A stretch of 64,000 bases of DNA from Thermococcus camini (GTDB lineage: Archaea; Methanobacteriota_B; Thermococci; Thermococcales; Thermococcaceae). How positions within the stretch are numbered: the first letter of the stretch is position 1; every line of letters starts with the position of its first letter. The stretch is from contig NZ_LR881183.1 of NCBI RefSeq assembly GCF_904067545.1, positions 1,958,530-2,022,529 of the forward strand, read 5' to 3'. This document shows positions 36,906 to 46,984 of this stretch, in pieces. Position numbers and translations under genes: made by a program. The notes below the pieces were generated by a model. The model saw only the letters and a list, made by a program, of their open reading frames with translations, ran no database searches and was not told the origin of the DNA.

Positions 36906-37864
36906 AACCCCCACCCTTCCTGGAATTCATTTTCTCCGCTTTCTTCGACTTCTCCCGTCTCCATTTCCACTCTGAACGGCTCTTCGGCTTTAACGTCCGG
37001 CCTCAGCCTTATGTCGAGGATGGCGCGCAGTGTGAATTCACCGTGCCCCATAATGAGAGTCTCGCCTCCGAGGCTGCCCGCCAGGCTCCTCGGGCTGACC
37101 GTTTTGTAGTTTCCGACGACCACCGTGCTCTCCTCTGGCAGCATGAGGGTGCTGAACTCGAAGGACGTTCCGGCCCCCAGAATCTTTTCGAAGCTGAAGC
37201 CCTCCGTCGTAAGCGCCACCTTTACCCGCCTCGCCTTCGTGAGGGTTGAGTACACGCTTCCCCTGATGAGTTTTCCGTCGCCCCTGAAGCTCACCTGGGC
37301 GGAGTCCTCCTGCGTTGAGACCGTCACCGTGCCCTCACCTTCCACACGCCCTTTGCTGGTCAGGAAGAGGAGCACCACGTCCCTGTACGGCTCGCTCAGC
37401 ACCCTGACCGCCGGCGCCCTGATGAATCCGGTGCCGTCCGAGTAGACCGCGGCCTTGAACTCTCCATCGATGAACGGGATCCGCGGGCCCCGGGACATCC
37501 TCTCGGCCGTGAACTTTCTGCTCACGTGGTAGGTCCTGTTCTTTCCTCCGCTCCACCAGCCCCTCATCTCCAGAACGCCAACCTCGAAGTCCATCTCGCC
37601 TGGAATGGAAACTGCCGAGTCCGAGAACTCTGCGGCAGAGAAGAACGCTTCCGCTTTCTTTGATGCGGAGCGAACCCGTATTACGCCGTAGAGCCCGCCC
37701 CCGAATATCAGGAGCGCGAACGCGATGAAGAGCATCAGAAACAGCGTCCCCCCGGCAGCGCTCAGGAACATGTAGATCAGAGGCGCCATGAACGCCACCA
37801 TGAAGATTAGTATGAATACCACCGCCAGGGTGCTTCCCCTGTCCCTGAGAACGACGACTTTCAT
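36902..37864 (-). CDS. membrane protein with large soluble domain, unknown function
   Basis: 320 residues. Two or three N-terminal hydrophobic segments (about 10-33 and 36-59), then a long soluble beta-rich part with WWSGGKNRTYHVSRKF and repeated V/T-rich strands. No family recognised. ATG 37864 follows GGTGGACATC. Monocistronic, divergent from the structured locus at 38.0 kb. Confidence 0.7.
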   Translation of the reverse strand: MKVVVLRDRGSTLAVVFILIFMVAFMAPLIYMFLSAAGGTLFLMLFIAFALLIFGGGLYGVIRVRSASKKAEAFFSAAEFSDSAVSIPGEMDFEVGVLEMRGWWSGGKNRTYHVSRKFTAERMSRGPRIPFIDGEFKAAVYSDGTGFIRAPAVRVLSEPYRDVVLLFLTSKGRVEGEGTVTVSTQEDSAQVSFRGDGKLIRGSVYSTLTKARRVKVALTTEGFSFEKILGAGTSFEFSTLMLPEESTVVVGNYKTVSPRSLAGSLGGETLIMGHGEFTLRAILDIRLRPDVKAEEPFRVEMETGEVEESGENEFQEGWGF

Positions 37865-37970
37865 GATGTCCACCAATGGGCTTCGGAGGGGTTGTTTATT
37901 ACATTTTTCTTTTGATAGTCTCGCCGCTCACGGGGGGTGCAATGATTAGCTCAATGAGTAACTAAACAAC

Positions 37971-37990
37971 CGAGACCTTTTTAAGTCTTG
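37971..37990 (+). promoter_or_regulatory. promoter of the structured locus
   Basis: CGAGACCTTTTTAAGTCTTG holds a BRE/TATA-like TTTTTAAG about 25 bases before the first hairpin of the probable RNA. Confidence 0.5.
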
Positions 37991-37999
37991 CCAGTGTAA

Positions 38000-38280
38000 T
38001 AAGGCCTCGAAGAGGCTACCGTAAAACAACCCCACTAAGAGGGGTTTCACGTTACCCTCCAGCATTAGAGGGTTGACGCTGTTAAGCGTCCTTTCAAAAC
38101 CGCCTTTGAGCAGTCAAAACCTCTGAAGGGTGGCCGTTGAGCGATAACCCCGAGCGGGTTTTTACCCGTAGGGGTAACGGGCCCGAGACCGGGCCTGCGG
38201 GCCGAGCCGAAACTCGCGAGAGGAGTAGGTGATGGGCCCGCGAACCGAACCGCCCCTTCACGGCGGGGAGGAGGTCAGCT
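38000..38280 (+). ncRNA. probable structured RNA, TnpB-element right-end-like
   Basis: About 280 bases with no protein-coding frame of note. Four perfect hairpins in succession at the 5' side: GCCTC-gaa-GAGGC, AACCCC/GGGGTT, ACCCTC/GAGGGT and GACGCT-gtta-AGCGTC, then TTACCC-gtag-GGGTAA, and a long-range pair GCGGGCC (38197-38203)/GGCCCGC (about 38235-38241). It ends with CCGCC-ccttcac-GGCGG followed by GGAGGAGGTCAG. That last part resembles the right end and guide (omega) RNA scaffold of IS605-type TnpB elements, but no tnpB is present. A GC-rich hairpin block with its own promoter in a hyperthermophile is typical of a functional RNA. RNase P and SRP RNA signatures were not seen. Confidence 0.5.
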
Positions 38281-38286
38281 TTCCCG

Positions 38287-38303
38287 CGAGCGGTTTATAA
38301 CCC
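38287..38303 (+). promoter_or_regulatory. promoter of FAH-family gene
   Basis: GCGAGCGGTTTATAACC, a TATA box about 35 bases before the ATG, beginning right after the structured locus ends. Confidence 0.6.
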
Positions 38304-38332
38304 CTGCCCCGAATTTATGCCGGTGTTGCATC

Positions 38333-39010
38333 ATGGTGCGCCTCCCCTTCCGTGACACGTACTACGAAATCAGGCCGAGCAAGATAGTGGCCCTTGCCAA
38401 GAACTACGCAGAACACGCTAAAGAGATGAAGGGCAATGTCCCTGAAAGGCCGGTCTTCTTCCTCAAACCACCGAGTGCACTGATAGGGCCCGGCGAGCCG
38501 ATAATACTGCCGAGGATGAGCAAAAGGGTTGACCACGAGGTTGAGCTGGCGGTGATAATCGGGAAGCGCGGGAGGAGAATCCCGAGGGAAAAGGCGTTCG
38601 ATTATATCCTCGGCTACACGATACTCCTTGACATAACGGCGAGGGACCTTCAGGCCGAGGCGAGGGAGAAGGGTCTCCCATGGACGATAGCGAAGGGCTT
38701 TGACACCTTTGCCCCGGTCGGGCCGAGGGTGGTTGACAGGCGCGAGCTGAACATAGCAGACCTTGAAATCGGCCTCAAGGTGAACGGCCAACTCAGGCAA
38801 CTCGGAAGGACGAGCGAGATGGTCTTCAAGGTCCCGGAGATAATCGAATACATCTCGACCATAATGACACTCGAACCCGGCGACATAATAGCGACCGGAA
38901 CCCCGGCCGGAATAGGCCCGCTCAGGCACGGCGACAGGGTTGAGGCGTGGATTGAGGGAATCGGGAAAGTTGAATTCGACGTTCTGGCCGAGGGCTCGAT
39001 ACTCTGCTGA
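38333..39010 (+). CDS. fumarylacetoacetate hydrolase-family protein
   Basis: 225 residues, the single-domain FAH form. Conserved features: KIVALAKNYAEHAKEM, PVFFLKPPSALIGPGEPI, DHEVELAVIIGK (metal ligands E/D), GYTILLDITARDLQ, KGFDTFAPVGPRVV and GDIIATGTPAGIG. FAH-family enzymes cleave or isomerise 2-oxo acid products of aromatic or sugar-acid degradation; the substrate here is unknown. ATG 38333. Confidence 0.93.
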   Translation: MVRLPFRDTYYEIRPSKIVALAKNYAEHAKEMKGNVPERPVFFLKPPSALIGPGEPIILPRMSKRVDHEVELAVIIGKRGRRIPREKAFDYILGYTILLDITARDLQAEAREKGLPWTIAKGFDTFAPVGPRVVDRRELNIADLEIGLKVNGQLRQLGRTSEMVFKVPEIIEYISTIMTLEPGDIIATGTPAGIGPLRHGDRVEAWIEGIGKVEFDVLAEGSILC

Positions 39011-39055
39011 AAAACTTTTTTAAGTTTTTAATCTTTAACTGTCTCCGGTGGTGTT
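39011..39055 (+). promoter_or_regulatory. terminator/promoter overlap
   Basis: AAAAACTTTTTTAAGTTTTTAATC follows the previous stop; the T-runs can stop transcription, and TTTTTTAAG is a TATA candidate for the lipoprotein gene. Confidence 0.45.
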
Positions 39056-39394
39056 ATGAAGAGGGTGCGTTTGGGGGTCGTCCTCCTGCTGGTTCTCTCT
39101 GTTGCGATGGCTGGCTGTCTGGACAACAACTTCGTCTACGCCAGGGGAAAGAGCGTTCCGGCCGGGGAGAGCAGAGAGTGGCCCTTCAGGGGTCCGGCGA
39201 ACCTTAGCGTTGAGATAAGCTCCAGCGTTCCGGTTGAGGTGAAGGTTGTCTCCCCCGACGGAACCGTGCTGAGGGATTTTGGAACCGTCAGGGAAGTGAA
39301 TGGGGTCGTTGAACTTCCTGAGGGTAGATGGAAGGTCGTGGTGAAGAACCCCGGCAATGAGACCGCGGTCATTGACGTGACCATTAAGGCCTGA
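39056..39394 (+). CDS. small lipoprotein, unknown function
   Basis: 112 residues. A signal peptide ending in the lipobox LSVAMAGC (Cys20) is followed by a short beta-sandwich-like part (VEISSSVPVEVKVVSPDGTVLRDFG, WKVVVKNPGNETAVIDVTI). It should be anchored outside the cell membrane by its N-terminal Cys. The start ATG 39056 has a GGTGGTGTT ribosome binding site. Confidence 0.8.
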   Translation: MKRVRLGVVLLLVLSVAMAGCLDNNFVYARGKSVPAGESREWPFRGPANLSVEISSSVPVEVKVVSPDGTVLRDFGTVREVNGVVELPEGRWKVVVKNPGNETAVIDVTIKA

Positions 39395-39735
39395 GCCTTC
39401 GTTTTTTCCCGGGCTTTTCCTAAATCGCTTCAGCCTTTTCAAGTTTCAACTAACCATCGTTCGGCAGATTAAACGACACATTAAACGCCCTTCGAGCCTC
39501 CAATGTCGTAATGTGCGTTGGTGTCCACTTGTCCATCTTCCTGATGAATTTTTATTCATGCTAAGACTAAAAACGGCATAGAAGTTCCTTTCAACTCGTT
39601 TCTGGTTTTAACTTCGCGTTCTTGACTTTTACAGGGCTGAAAAACTTTATATTCTGAAACGGGCCAACCTCCAAGGAATGCACATTCCTAAAGAACGTGG
39701 ACATGAATGCTCATAACTGTACAGGAGGTTGGGAG
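39395..39735. promoter_or_regulatory. intergenic region upstream of OPT transporter
   Basis: 341 bases. It contains an ATGAAT-tttt-ATTCAT hairpin (about 39544-39559), a direct repeat ATTAAACG (about 39469 and 39481), a TATA-like AACTTTATATTCTG (about 39641-39654), and an inverted repeat GGAATG-ca-CATTCC (39675-39688) just downstream of that TATA, an operator candidate. The strong AGGAGGTTGGGAG ribosome binding site is at 39723-39735. Confidence 0.5.
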
Positions 39736-41487
39736 ATGGCGGACGCCAACTGGAAGCTTGGAGAAGCGAGCTGGAAGAGTAAGGATTCGGACGAGACCTA
39801 CCGCGAAGTGACGCCCGCTGCTATAATCCTCGGCGTCATCTGGGGCGCCTTCATGGCCGCCAGCTTCACCTACGCGGGAATGATAATGGGCTTCACCTCC
39901 GGCGGTTCAGCGATAGCCGCCATCGTCGGATGGGGAGTCCTCAGGGGAATTCTCAAGAAGGGAACCGTCGTCGAGAACAACATCGTCCAGACCATCGCTT
40001 CGGCAGTCAACATCTCCGTCTCCGGAGTCATCTTCACCATACCTGCGCTCTACATCATGGGCCTGCACCAGGAGATAAACACGACCTACTTCTTCCTCGC
40101 CACCGCGGCTGGGGCGATACTGGGAATCACCTTCATCATCCCGCTGAGGAAGCAGATGATTGAGATAGACCGCCTCCGCTTCCCGACCGGAACGGCCGTT
40201 GCCACCGTCCTCAAGACCCCGGGAAGCGGAATCGAGAAGGCCAGACTGCTCTTCCTCGGCATGGCCGTCAGTGCAGTTGTCTACCTGATTCAGCAGTTCC
40301 CGGTGCTTGGCCTTCCGGAGATAATCCCAGAGTACATTGACCTCGGCGCGATGCTCCACCTCCCCGGATGGGTCAGCCTGGCTATGGCCCTCTCGCTGAT
40401 GGTCTTTGGAATGGGCCTCATCACCGGAAGGAACGGTCTCATAGTCCTCGCCGGTGGAATACTCTCATACTACATCATCACGCCCATAGTTAAGACCCTC
40501 GGCTGGCTTCCGAGCGACGTCAGCGGTGGAGCGATCAGCGGCTTCGTCTACGCCAACATGACCAGGCCGCTTGGCATAGGAATGCTCCTCGGCGGCTCGA
40601 TAGCCGGGCTGATACTCTCGATGCCCGTCATCATAGTCGCCCTCAGGAGCATAGCCAACGCGAGCAAGCTCGGAACCGGAAGGAACGAGGAGCTCCCGAT
40701 AAAGTACCTCTACGCCGGAATAACCCTAGCCTTCCTCCTCCTGCTGGTCACTACCTACCAGCTCGGCGGCCTCGGCATCGGCAGGAGCCTGCTCACTGCA
40801 CTCGTCGGCGTCGCCTGGATATTCGTCGCCTCGCTGCTCGTCGCCATGTCCACCGGAATGACCGACTGGAGTCCGGTTTCCGGCCTCTCGCTCGTGTCGG
40901 TCATGATACTCCTCTACCTCACCGGCAAGCAGGTGCCGCTGACCATACTCCTCGGAGCCACCGTCGGTGTCGCCATCTCCGGCGCCGCCGATATGATGCA
41001 GGACCTCAAGACCGGCCACCTCGTTGGCGGCATTCCCTCCAGGCAGCAGAAGGTCGAGCTCCTCACCGCCTGGATAGGCCCGATAATAGCCCTCACCGTC
41101 GTCGGCCTCATATGGAAGGCCTACGGCATTGGAAACGAGATGGTCCCGGCGCCGCAGGCGATGGCCCTCAAGTCCATGGTCGATGCGATCCTCGGCGGCA
41201 ACGTTCCGGTGGACAAGTTCCTCGCGGGAGGAATCCTCGGCTTCGCCCTCTCCATGAGCGGAATACCGGGACTCGGCGTCCTCGTCGGCCTGTCAATGTA
41301 CCTGCCGATGCTCTACATCCTGCCCTACGGACTCGGCTGTATCGTCCACGAGATAGCCAAGAGGAAGAAGGGCAACGAGTTCATAACCGAGAAGGTGCTC
41401 CCGGTCGCGGCCGGACTGATGGTCGGAGAGGCGGCAATGACGCTCCTCTTCGCGGTCCTGACCGTTATGGGAGTGCTCCACCCGTGA
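39736..41487 (+). CDS. OPT-family oligopeptide transporter
   Basis: 583 residues with about 14-16 transmembrane helices. The OPT pattern is seen in TPAAIILGVIWGAFMAASFTYAG, RFPTGTAVATVLKT, and a symmetrical second half ending with GLGCIVHEIAKRKKGNEFITEKVLPVAAGLMVGEA. OPT proteins import peptides or metal-peptide complexes using the proton gradient. ATG 39736 is preceded by AGGAGGTTGGGAG; an upstream in-frame ATG (39697) lacks a site. The next gene follows after 10 bases and is probably in the operon. Confidence 0.95.
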   Translation: MADANWKLGEASWKSKDSDETYREVTPAAIILGVIWGAFMAASFTYAGMIMGFTSGGSAIAAIVGWGVLRGILKKGTVVENNIVQTIASAVNISVSGVIFTIPALYIMGLHQEINTTYFFLATAAGAILGITFIIPLRKQMIEIDRLRFPTGTAVATVLKTPGSGIEKARLLFLGMAVSAVVYLIQQFPVLGLPEIIPEYIDLGAMLHLPGWVSLAMALSLMVFGMGLITGRNGLIVLAGGILSYYIITPIVKTLGWLPSDVSGGAISGFVYANMTRPLGIGMLLGGSIAGLILSMPVIIVALRSIANASKLGTGRNEELPIKYLYAGITLAFLLLLVTTYQLGGLGIGRSLLTALVGVAWIFVASLLVAMSTGMTDWSPVSGLSLVSVMILLYLTGKQVPLTILLGATVGVAISGAADMMQDLKTGHLVGGIPSRQQKVELLTAWIGPIIALTVVGLIWKAYGIGNEMVPAPQAMALKSMVDAILGGNVPVDKFLAGGILGFALSMSGIPGLGVLVGLSMYLPMLYILPYGLGCIVHEIAKRKKGNEFITEKVLPVAAGLMVGEAAMTLLFAVLTVMGVLHP

Positions 41488-41497
41488 GGTGATGGAA

Positions 41498-42010
41498 ATG
41501 AAGAAGCTCGTTGGAAACGTCCTGCTCACGGTAGGCCTCGTTACGGGAGCCATTACCGCCGCCAGGATACCGCCCATGTGGGGCGGCTTGGCAGTTTCCC
41601 TGGCCGTCATGGGTGCCGGAATATTCCTCAGGCGCCAGGGTGCCAGGGAGGAGCTCCATAGGGCGGCCCAGAGCGGAACCGGTGGCGTCAGGGAGCTTGA
41701 GAGGCTCCTCACCGATGCCCTTGGCAGGATTGAGAGGATAATGGACGCCCCGCGCGAGAAGGCCGTTGAAGAGCTCACCGGAATCCTTGAGGAGCTCGAT
41801 GAGTTCGCCGAGAAGGCGCAGCCCCTAAGGATAGAGGGCCTCATGACATACGGAACCATCATGAGCGTCTTCAGCAGGGGCGAGAGGGCCCTCAACAGGG
41901 CATGGAGCGCCTTCGCCGACGGCTATGAGAACGAGGGAAGGAGATACCTCCGCTACGGCTACGAGGACCTCAAGGAGACCCTCAGCGCGGTCAAGGCGCT
42001 GAAGGTCTGA
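41498..42010 (+). CDS. membrane-anchored coiled-coil protein, unknown function
   Basis: 170 residues. Two N-terminal transmembrane helices (about 6-24 and 28-46) are followed by a helical cytoplasmic or external part rich in Glu/Arg (REELHRAAQ, AREKAVEELTGILEELDEFAEKA). It is coupled to the OPT transporter and may be an accessory subunit; inference from position only. ATG 41498 follows GAGGTGATGG. No named family. Confidence 0.65.
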   Translation: MKKLVGNVLLTVGLVTGAITAARIPPMWGGLAVSLAVMGAGIFLRRQGAREELHRAAQSGTGGVRELERLLTDALGRIERIMDAPREKAVEELTGILEELDEFAEKAQPLRIEGLMTYGTIMSVFSRGERALNRAWSAFADGYENEGRRYLRYGYEDLKETLSAVKALKV

Positions 42011-42030
42011 TCCTAAATTTTTCTTTCTCG

Positions 42031-44278
<2,248 letters not shown>

Positions 44279-44279
44279 A

Positions 44280-45530
44280 ATGGGGCGGAAAGCGGGAATA
44301 GCGATACTGGTAATCTTCGCGCTCTTCGTGGCCTTCTCTAACGCGGGCGTGAGCGACGAGGACATGGCCAACTGGGAGAACCTTAACTACTGGAAGGACA
44401 ACCCCCGAATGGCTTACCCCTCGTGGTTCGTCCTCTTCGGCGACAGGACCCCCACGGCCTTTCTGAAGCCGGTGGTTCTTGAGGAGAACGGCTCGCTGGT
44501 CTACAGGTTTTCCTACGAACATACCTACCGCGACAAGCCGAGCGACGTTAGGTTCTACGGCCTTCCCTACGGTGGAGAGGTTGAAATAAGCGTTTTGAGG
44601 CCGGACGGGATTAGAGTGCCCCTCTATGGCGGTATAGCGACCTCGGGCAACCTCAGCCTCAACACCAACATGCGGGCGGGAGTTGTTTCTTCGCTTTCCG
44701 ACGTTCTCAATCTCAGCGAAGCTGGGTACGTTCTCTTCTCCGCAACTCAGCTCCTGTTCTCCCGCGACGGAAGTATGGCGACTCTCAACGGGGAGTACGT
44801 CTTTGAGGTTCGCTTTGCTGGAAACGCCACACCCTCCGTTGAAATCCTCGGAACCTGCTACGGTCTCCTCGGCACGGACTCCTACGGCAGGGACATGTGG
44901 GTCGGCTTCGTCAAGGGAATGAACAACACCCTCTACCTTGCATTCTTCACCACGGTGATAATAGTGGTCCTGGGGGTTCTGATAGGCCTCCTGTCCGGCT
45001 ACATTGGCGGTGCCCTGGGTGAGTTCATAACGTTCCTCTTGGAGGTTCTCGTCGCTTTGCCGATGCTCCCGATCCTCGTCGTCCTCGTCTGGCTCTTCTC
45101 CACCCAGGGCTACGGCCAGCAGGTCAGGATAAACCCCGTCCTCTTCATGTTTTTCGTTGCCCTCCTCACCCTCGGGAAGTTCGCCAAGACGGTTAGAATG
45201 ATGACGATAAAGGAGAAGGTGAACGAGTACGTCAAAGCCGCGGTGAGCATGGGCGCCGGCACGCTCTGGGTCCTGAGGAGGCACATACTCCCGCCGGTCG
45301 GGGAGTTCTCGCTGAGGTACTCCACTATACTCCTAGCCAGGATAGTGGCCCTCGTTTCCGTGTTCGGGTTCTTTGGCCTGATTCCGGGTACCAACTGGGG
45401 CTCCTTTATGATAGAGGCCATGAACCAGGGGGCGCTCTACGGGGGCTACTGGTGGTGGATAGTGGCTCCAGGCCTCGCCATGGCCGTCCTGAGCGCCGGT
45501 CTGGCTTTCGTCTCCTCTGGCTCCGGTTAG
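44280..45530 (+). CDS. ABC transporter permease, DppC/OppC type
   Basis: 416 residues, longer than the usual 280-300. After the first helix comes an extracytoplasmic region of about 180 residues with N-x-T/S sites and YGLLGTDSYGRDMWVG, the DppC hallmark, then five helices and the EAA-like VKAAVSMGAGTLWVLRRHILPP. ATG 44280 is one base after the previous stop. The extended first loop is typical of archaeal members. It pairs with the DppB-type permease. It ends one base before the convergent GTPase gene. Confidence 0.92.
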   Translation: MGRKAGIAILVIFALFVAFSNAGVSDEDMANWENLNYWKDNPRMAYPSWFVLFGDRTPTAFLKPVVLEENGSLVYRFSYEHTYRDKPSDVRFYGLPYGGEVEISVLRPDGIRVPLYGGIATSGNLSLNTNMRAGVVSSLSDVLNLSEAGYVLFSATQLLFSRDGSMATLNGEYVFEVRFAGNATPSVEILGTCYGLLGTDSYGRDMWVGFVKGMNNTLYLAFFTTVIIVVLGVLIGLLSGYIGGALGEFITFLLEVLVALPMLPILVVLVWLFSTQGYGQQVRINPVLFMFFVALLTLGKFAKTVRMMTIKEKVNEYVKAAVSMGAGTLWVLRRHILPPVGEFSLRYSTILLARIVALVSVFGFFGLIPGTNWGSFMIEAMNQGALYGGYWWWIVAPGLAMAVLSAGLAFVSSGSG

Positions 45531-46604
45531 CTACTCCATTATCGCCACCACACCCTTCCACTTCTTGCCGAAGCACTCGCTCGCCAGGACGTGTTTGCCA
45601 GTCAGCCGCTCCAGGAGCTTCGTTCCGCCGTCGCACTTCTTGAAGCCCGTCGCTATTCCCACGGTGAAGCCCTCTATTTCCCTTATTCCTACGCGCTTTG
45701 TGCCGTCAAGCTTCTCCCTCAGCTCGTCGCCGTACTTCCAGAGTATCCTCCTCGGGTCGAGAAGGAGTTCTCGCTCGACACCGTCGAGGATTTCCTCGAA
45801 ATCCCATGTGACGTCTTCTTCGGCTTTCTTCTCCCTGCCGAAGAGGGTGAACCTGCCGGTCTGCCACTCCCGGAGGAACCACCTTGCCGTCTCCTCCAGG
45901 TCGACCTCGCCACCGGCCTTTATGAGGCCCCTCTTCTCCCCTATCCGCCTGAGGATTTCCTCCTCACTCTCGAACTCCTCGATGCCGAATTTCTCGGTGA
46001 GGGCCTCCCTCCTCGTATCCAGAATACGCCTGATGAGTTTGAGCGCCGGTTTGACGGGCTCGTCTATCTTGTCCGCGGGAAAGCCCCCCTTGATGACCAG
46101 CTCGTCGAAGTCGTCTATCGGGATGACACCGGGGCTGTCGAGGAGCCATAGCTTTTTGCTCAGCTTTATCAGCTGTTTGCCCTTTGTGTAGCCTGGAATC
46201 GGGGCGGTTCCAACCGCTTTCTTTCCCTTCAGGGTGTTGATTATCGTGCTCTTGCCGACGTTGGGGTAGCCGATGAGGGCCACCTTGACCTTTTCCCTCT
46301 CATCCAAAAGCGGCCTGGCGAGCCTTTTAATTTCCCTCCTCAGTATCCCGGTTCCCTTTCTCTCGCGGGCGGATATGAAAACCACCGGTATCTCGCTCTT
46401 TCGCTTGTACTCCTCGGCCCATTCTTTTGGTACCAGGTCCGCCTTGTTCATGACTATGAGGAGCGGTTTTTCCTCCTCTAGGATGAGCCTCTCAAGCTTT
46501 CGGTTCCTGGTTCCTATGGGGTCGCGGGCATCGACGACCTCGACGATAACGTCGGCCTCGTCAACTACCTCCCTCACCACCCTCCACGCCTTTCTCGCCT
46601 TCAT
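45531..46604 (-). CDS. circularly permuted GTPase, YlqF/RbgA-like
   Basis: 357 residues. The G motifs occur in permuted order: G4 NKADLV (near 53), then G1 GYPNVGKSTI (near 112), then G2/G3 with DSPG (near 155). This is the YlqF/YawG layout of ribosome-assembly GTPases. An extended C-terminal region of 190 residues (EETARWFLREWQTGRF...) is archaeal. ATG 46604 follows GGTGGTGAG. Role in large-subunit maturation is inferred from the family. Confidence 0.92.
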   Translation of the reverse strand: MKARKAWRVVREVVDEADVIVEVVDARDPIGTRNRKLERLILEEEKPLLIVMNKADLVPKEWAEEYKRKSEIPVVFISARERKGTGILRREIKRLARPLLDEREKVKVALIGYPNVGKSTIINTLKGKKAVGTAPIPGYTKGKQLIKLSKKLWLLDSPGVIPIDDFDELVIKGGFPADKIDEPVKPALKLIRRILDTRREALTEKFGIEEFESEEEILRRIGEKRGLIKAGGEVDLEETARWFLREWQTGRFTLFGREKKAEEDVTWDFEEILDGVERELLLDPRRILWKYGDELREKLDGTKRVGIREIEGFTVGIATGFKKCDGGTKLLERLTGKHVLASECFGKKWKGVVAIME

Positions 46605-46893
46605 CTCTCACCACCGTTATCTCGAAGATTACTGTACCGCCGTCCGTGTACGGCGGCCCCGGGTCGAGGCACTGAACGTATGCCTTCTCACCCCTACCCA
46701 GGCCTAGTTCACCCGGCTTAATACCCTTTCGCAGCGCAACTATGTACGGCAGCAGCGATGAGAATGCATGGGTGCATATTGCGTCCGTTTCTTCCAGGTT
46801 CACCCTGGGTCCCTCGACCACTATCCTGTCTCCGAGGCGAAAAACGGGACATTTTCCCCGGATTTCTACTACGCGAATCTCTAACCGCTCCAT
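46561..46893 (-). CDS. TIGR04076-like small protein
   Basis: 110 residues. MERLEIRVVEIRGKCPVFRLGDRIVVEGPRVN... and AICTHAFSSLLPYIVALRKGI resemble the TIGR04076 family (about 85-100 residues) of archaea and anaerobic bacteria; function unknown. It has conserved Cys in KCPVF, ICTHA and VQCLDPGPPYTDGG, suggesting metal or ligand binding. The 3' end overlaps the GTPase start by 44 bases, an unusually long overlap; translation of the acidic/Gly-rich tail (GEKGVEGGEGGS) therefore needs checking. Start ATG 46893. Confidence 0.75.
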   Translation of the reverse strand: MERLEIRVVEIRGKCPVFRLGDRIVVEGPRVNLEETDAICTHAFSSLLPYIVALRKGIKPGELGLGRGEKAYVQCLDPGPPYTDGGTVIFEITVVRDEGEKGVEGGEGGS

Positions 46894-46984
46894 ACACTCA
46901 CCGAAACCTAAATAAAGATTGACGTTCAAAAAACTATTTGATATAAGAAGCCAGTTATGATAACGATTGATGGTGGTGCTCAAC

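Noticed and set aside
38000..38280. RNase P RNA or SRP RNA at the structured locus
   Set aside because: The conserved GGAAAGUC/ACAGAAA helices of RNase P and the SRP S-domain signature could not be found on either strand.
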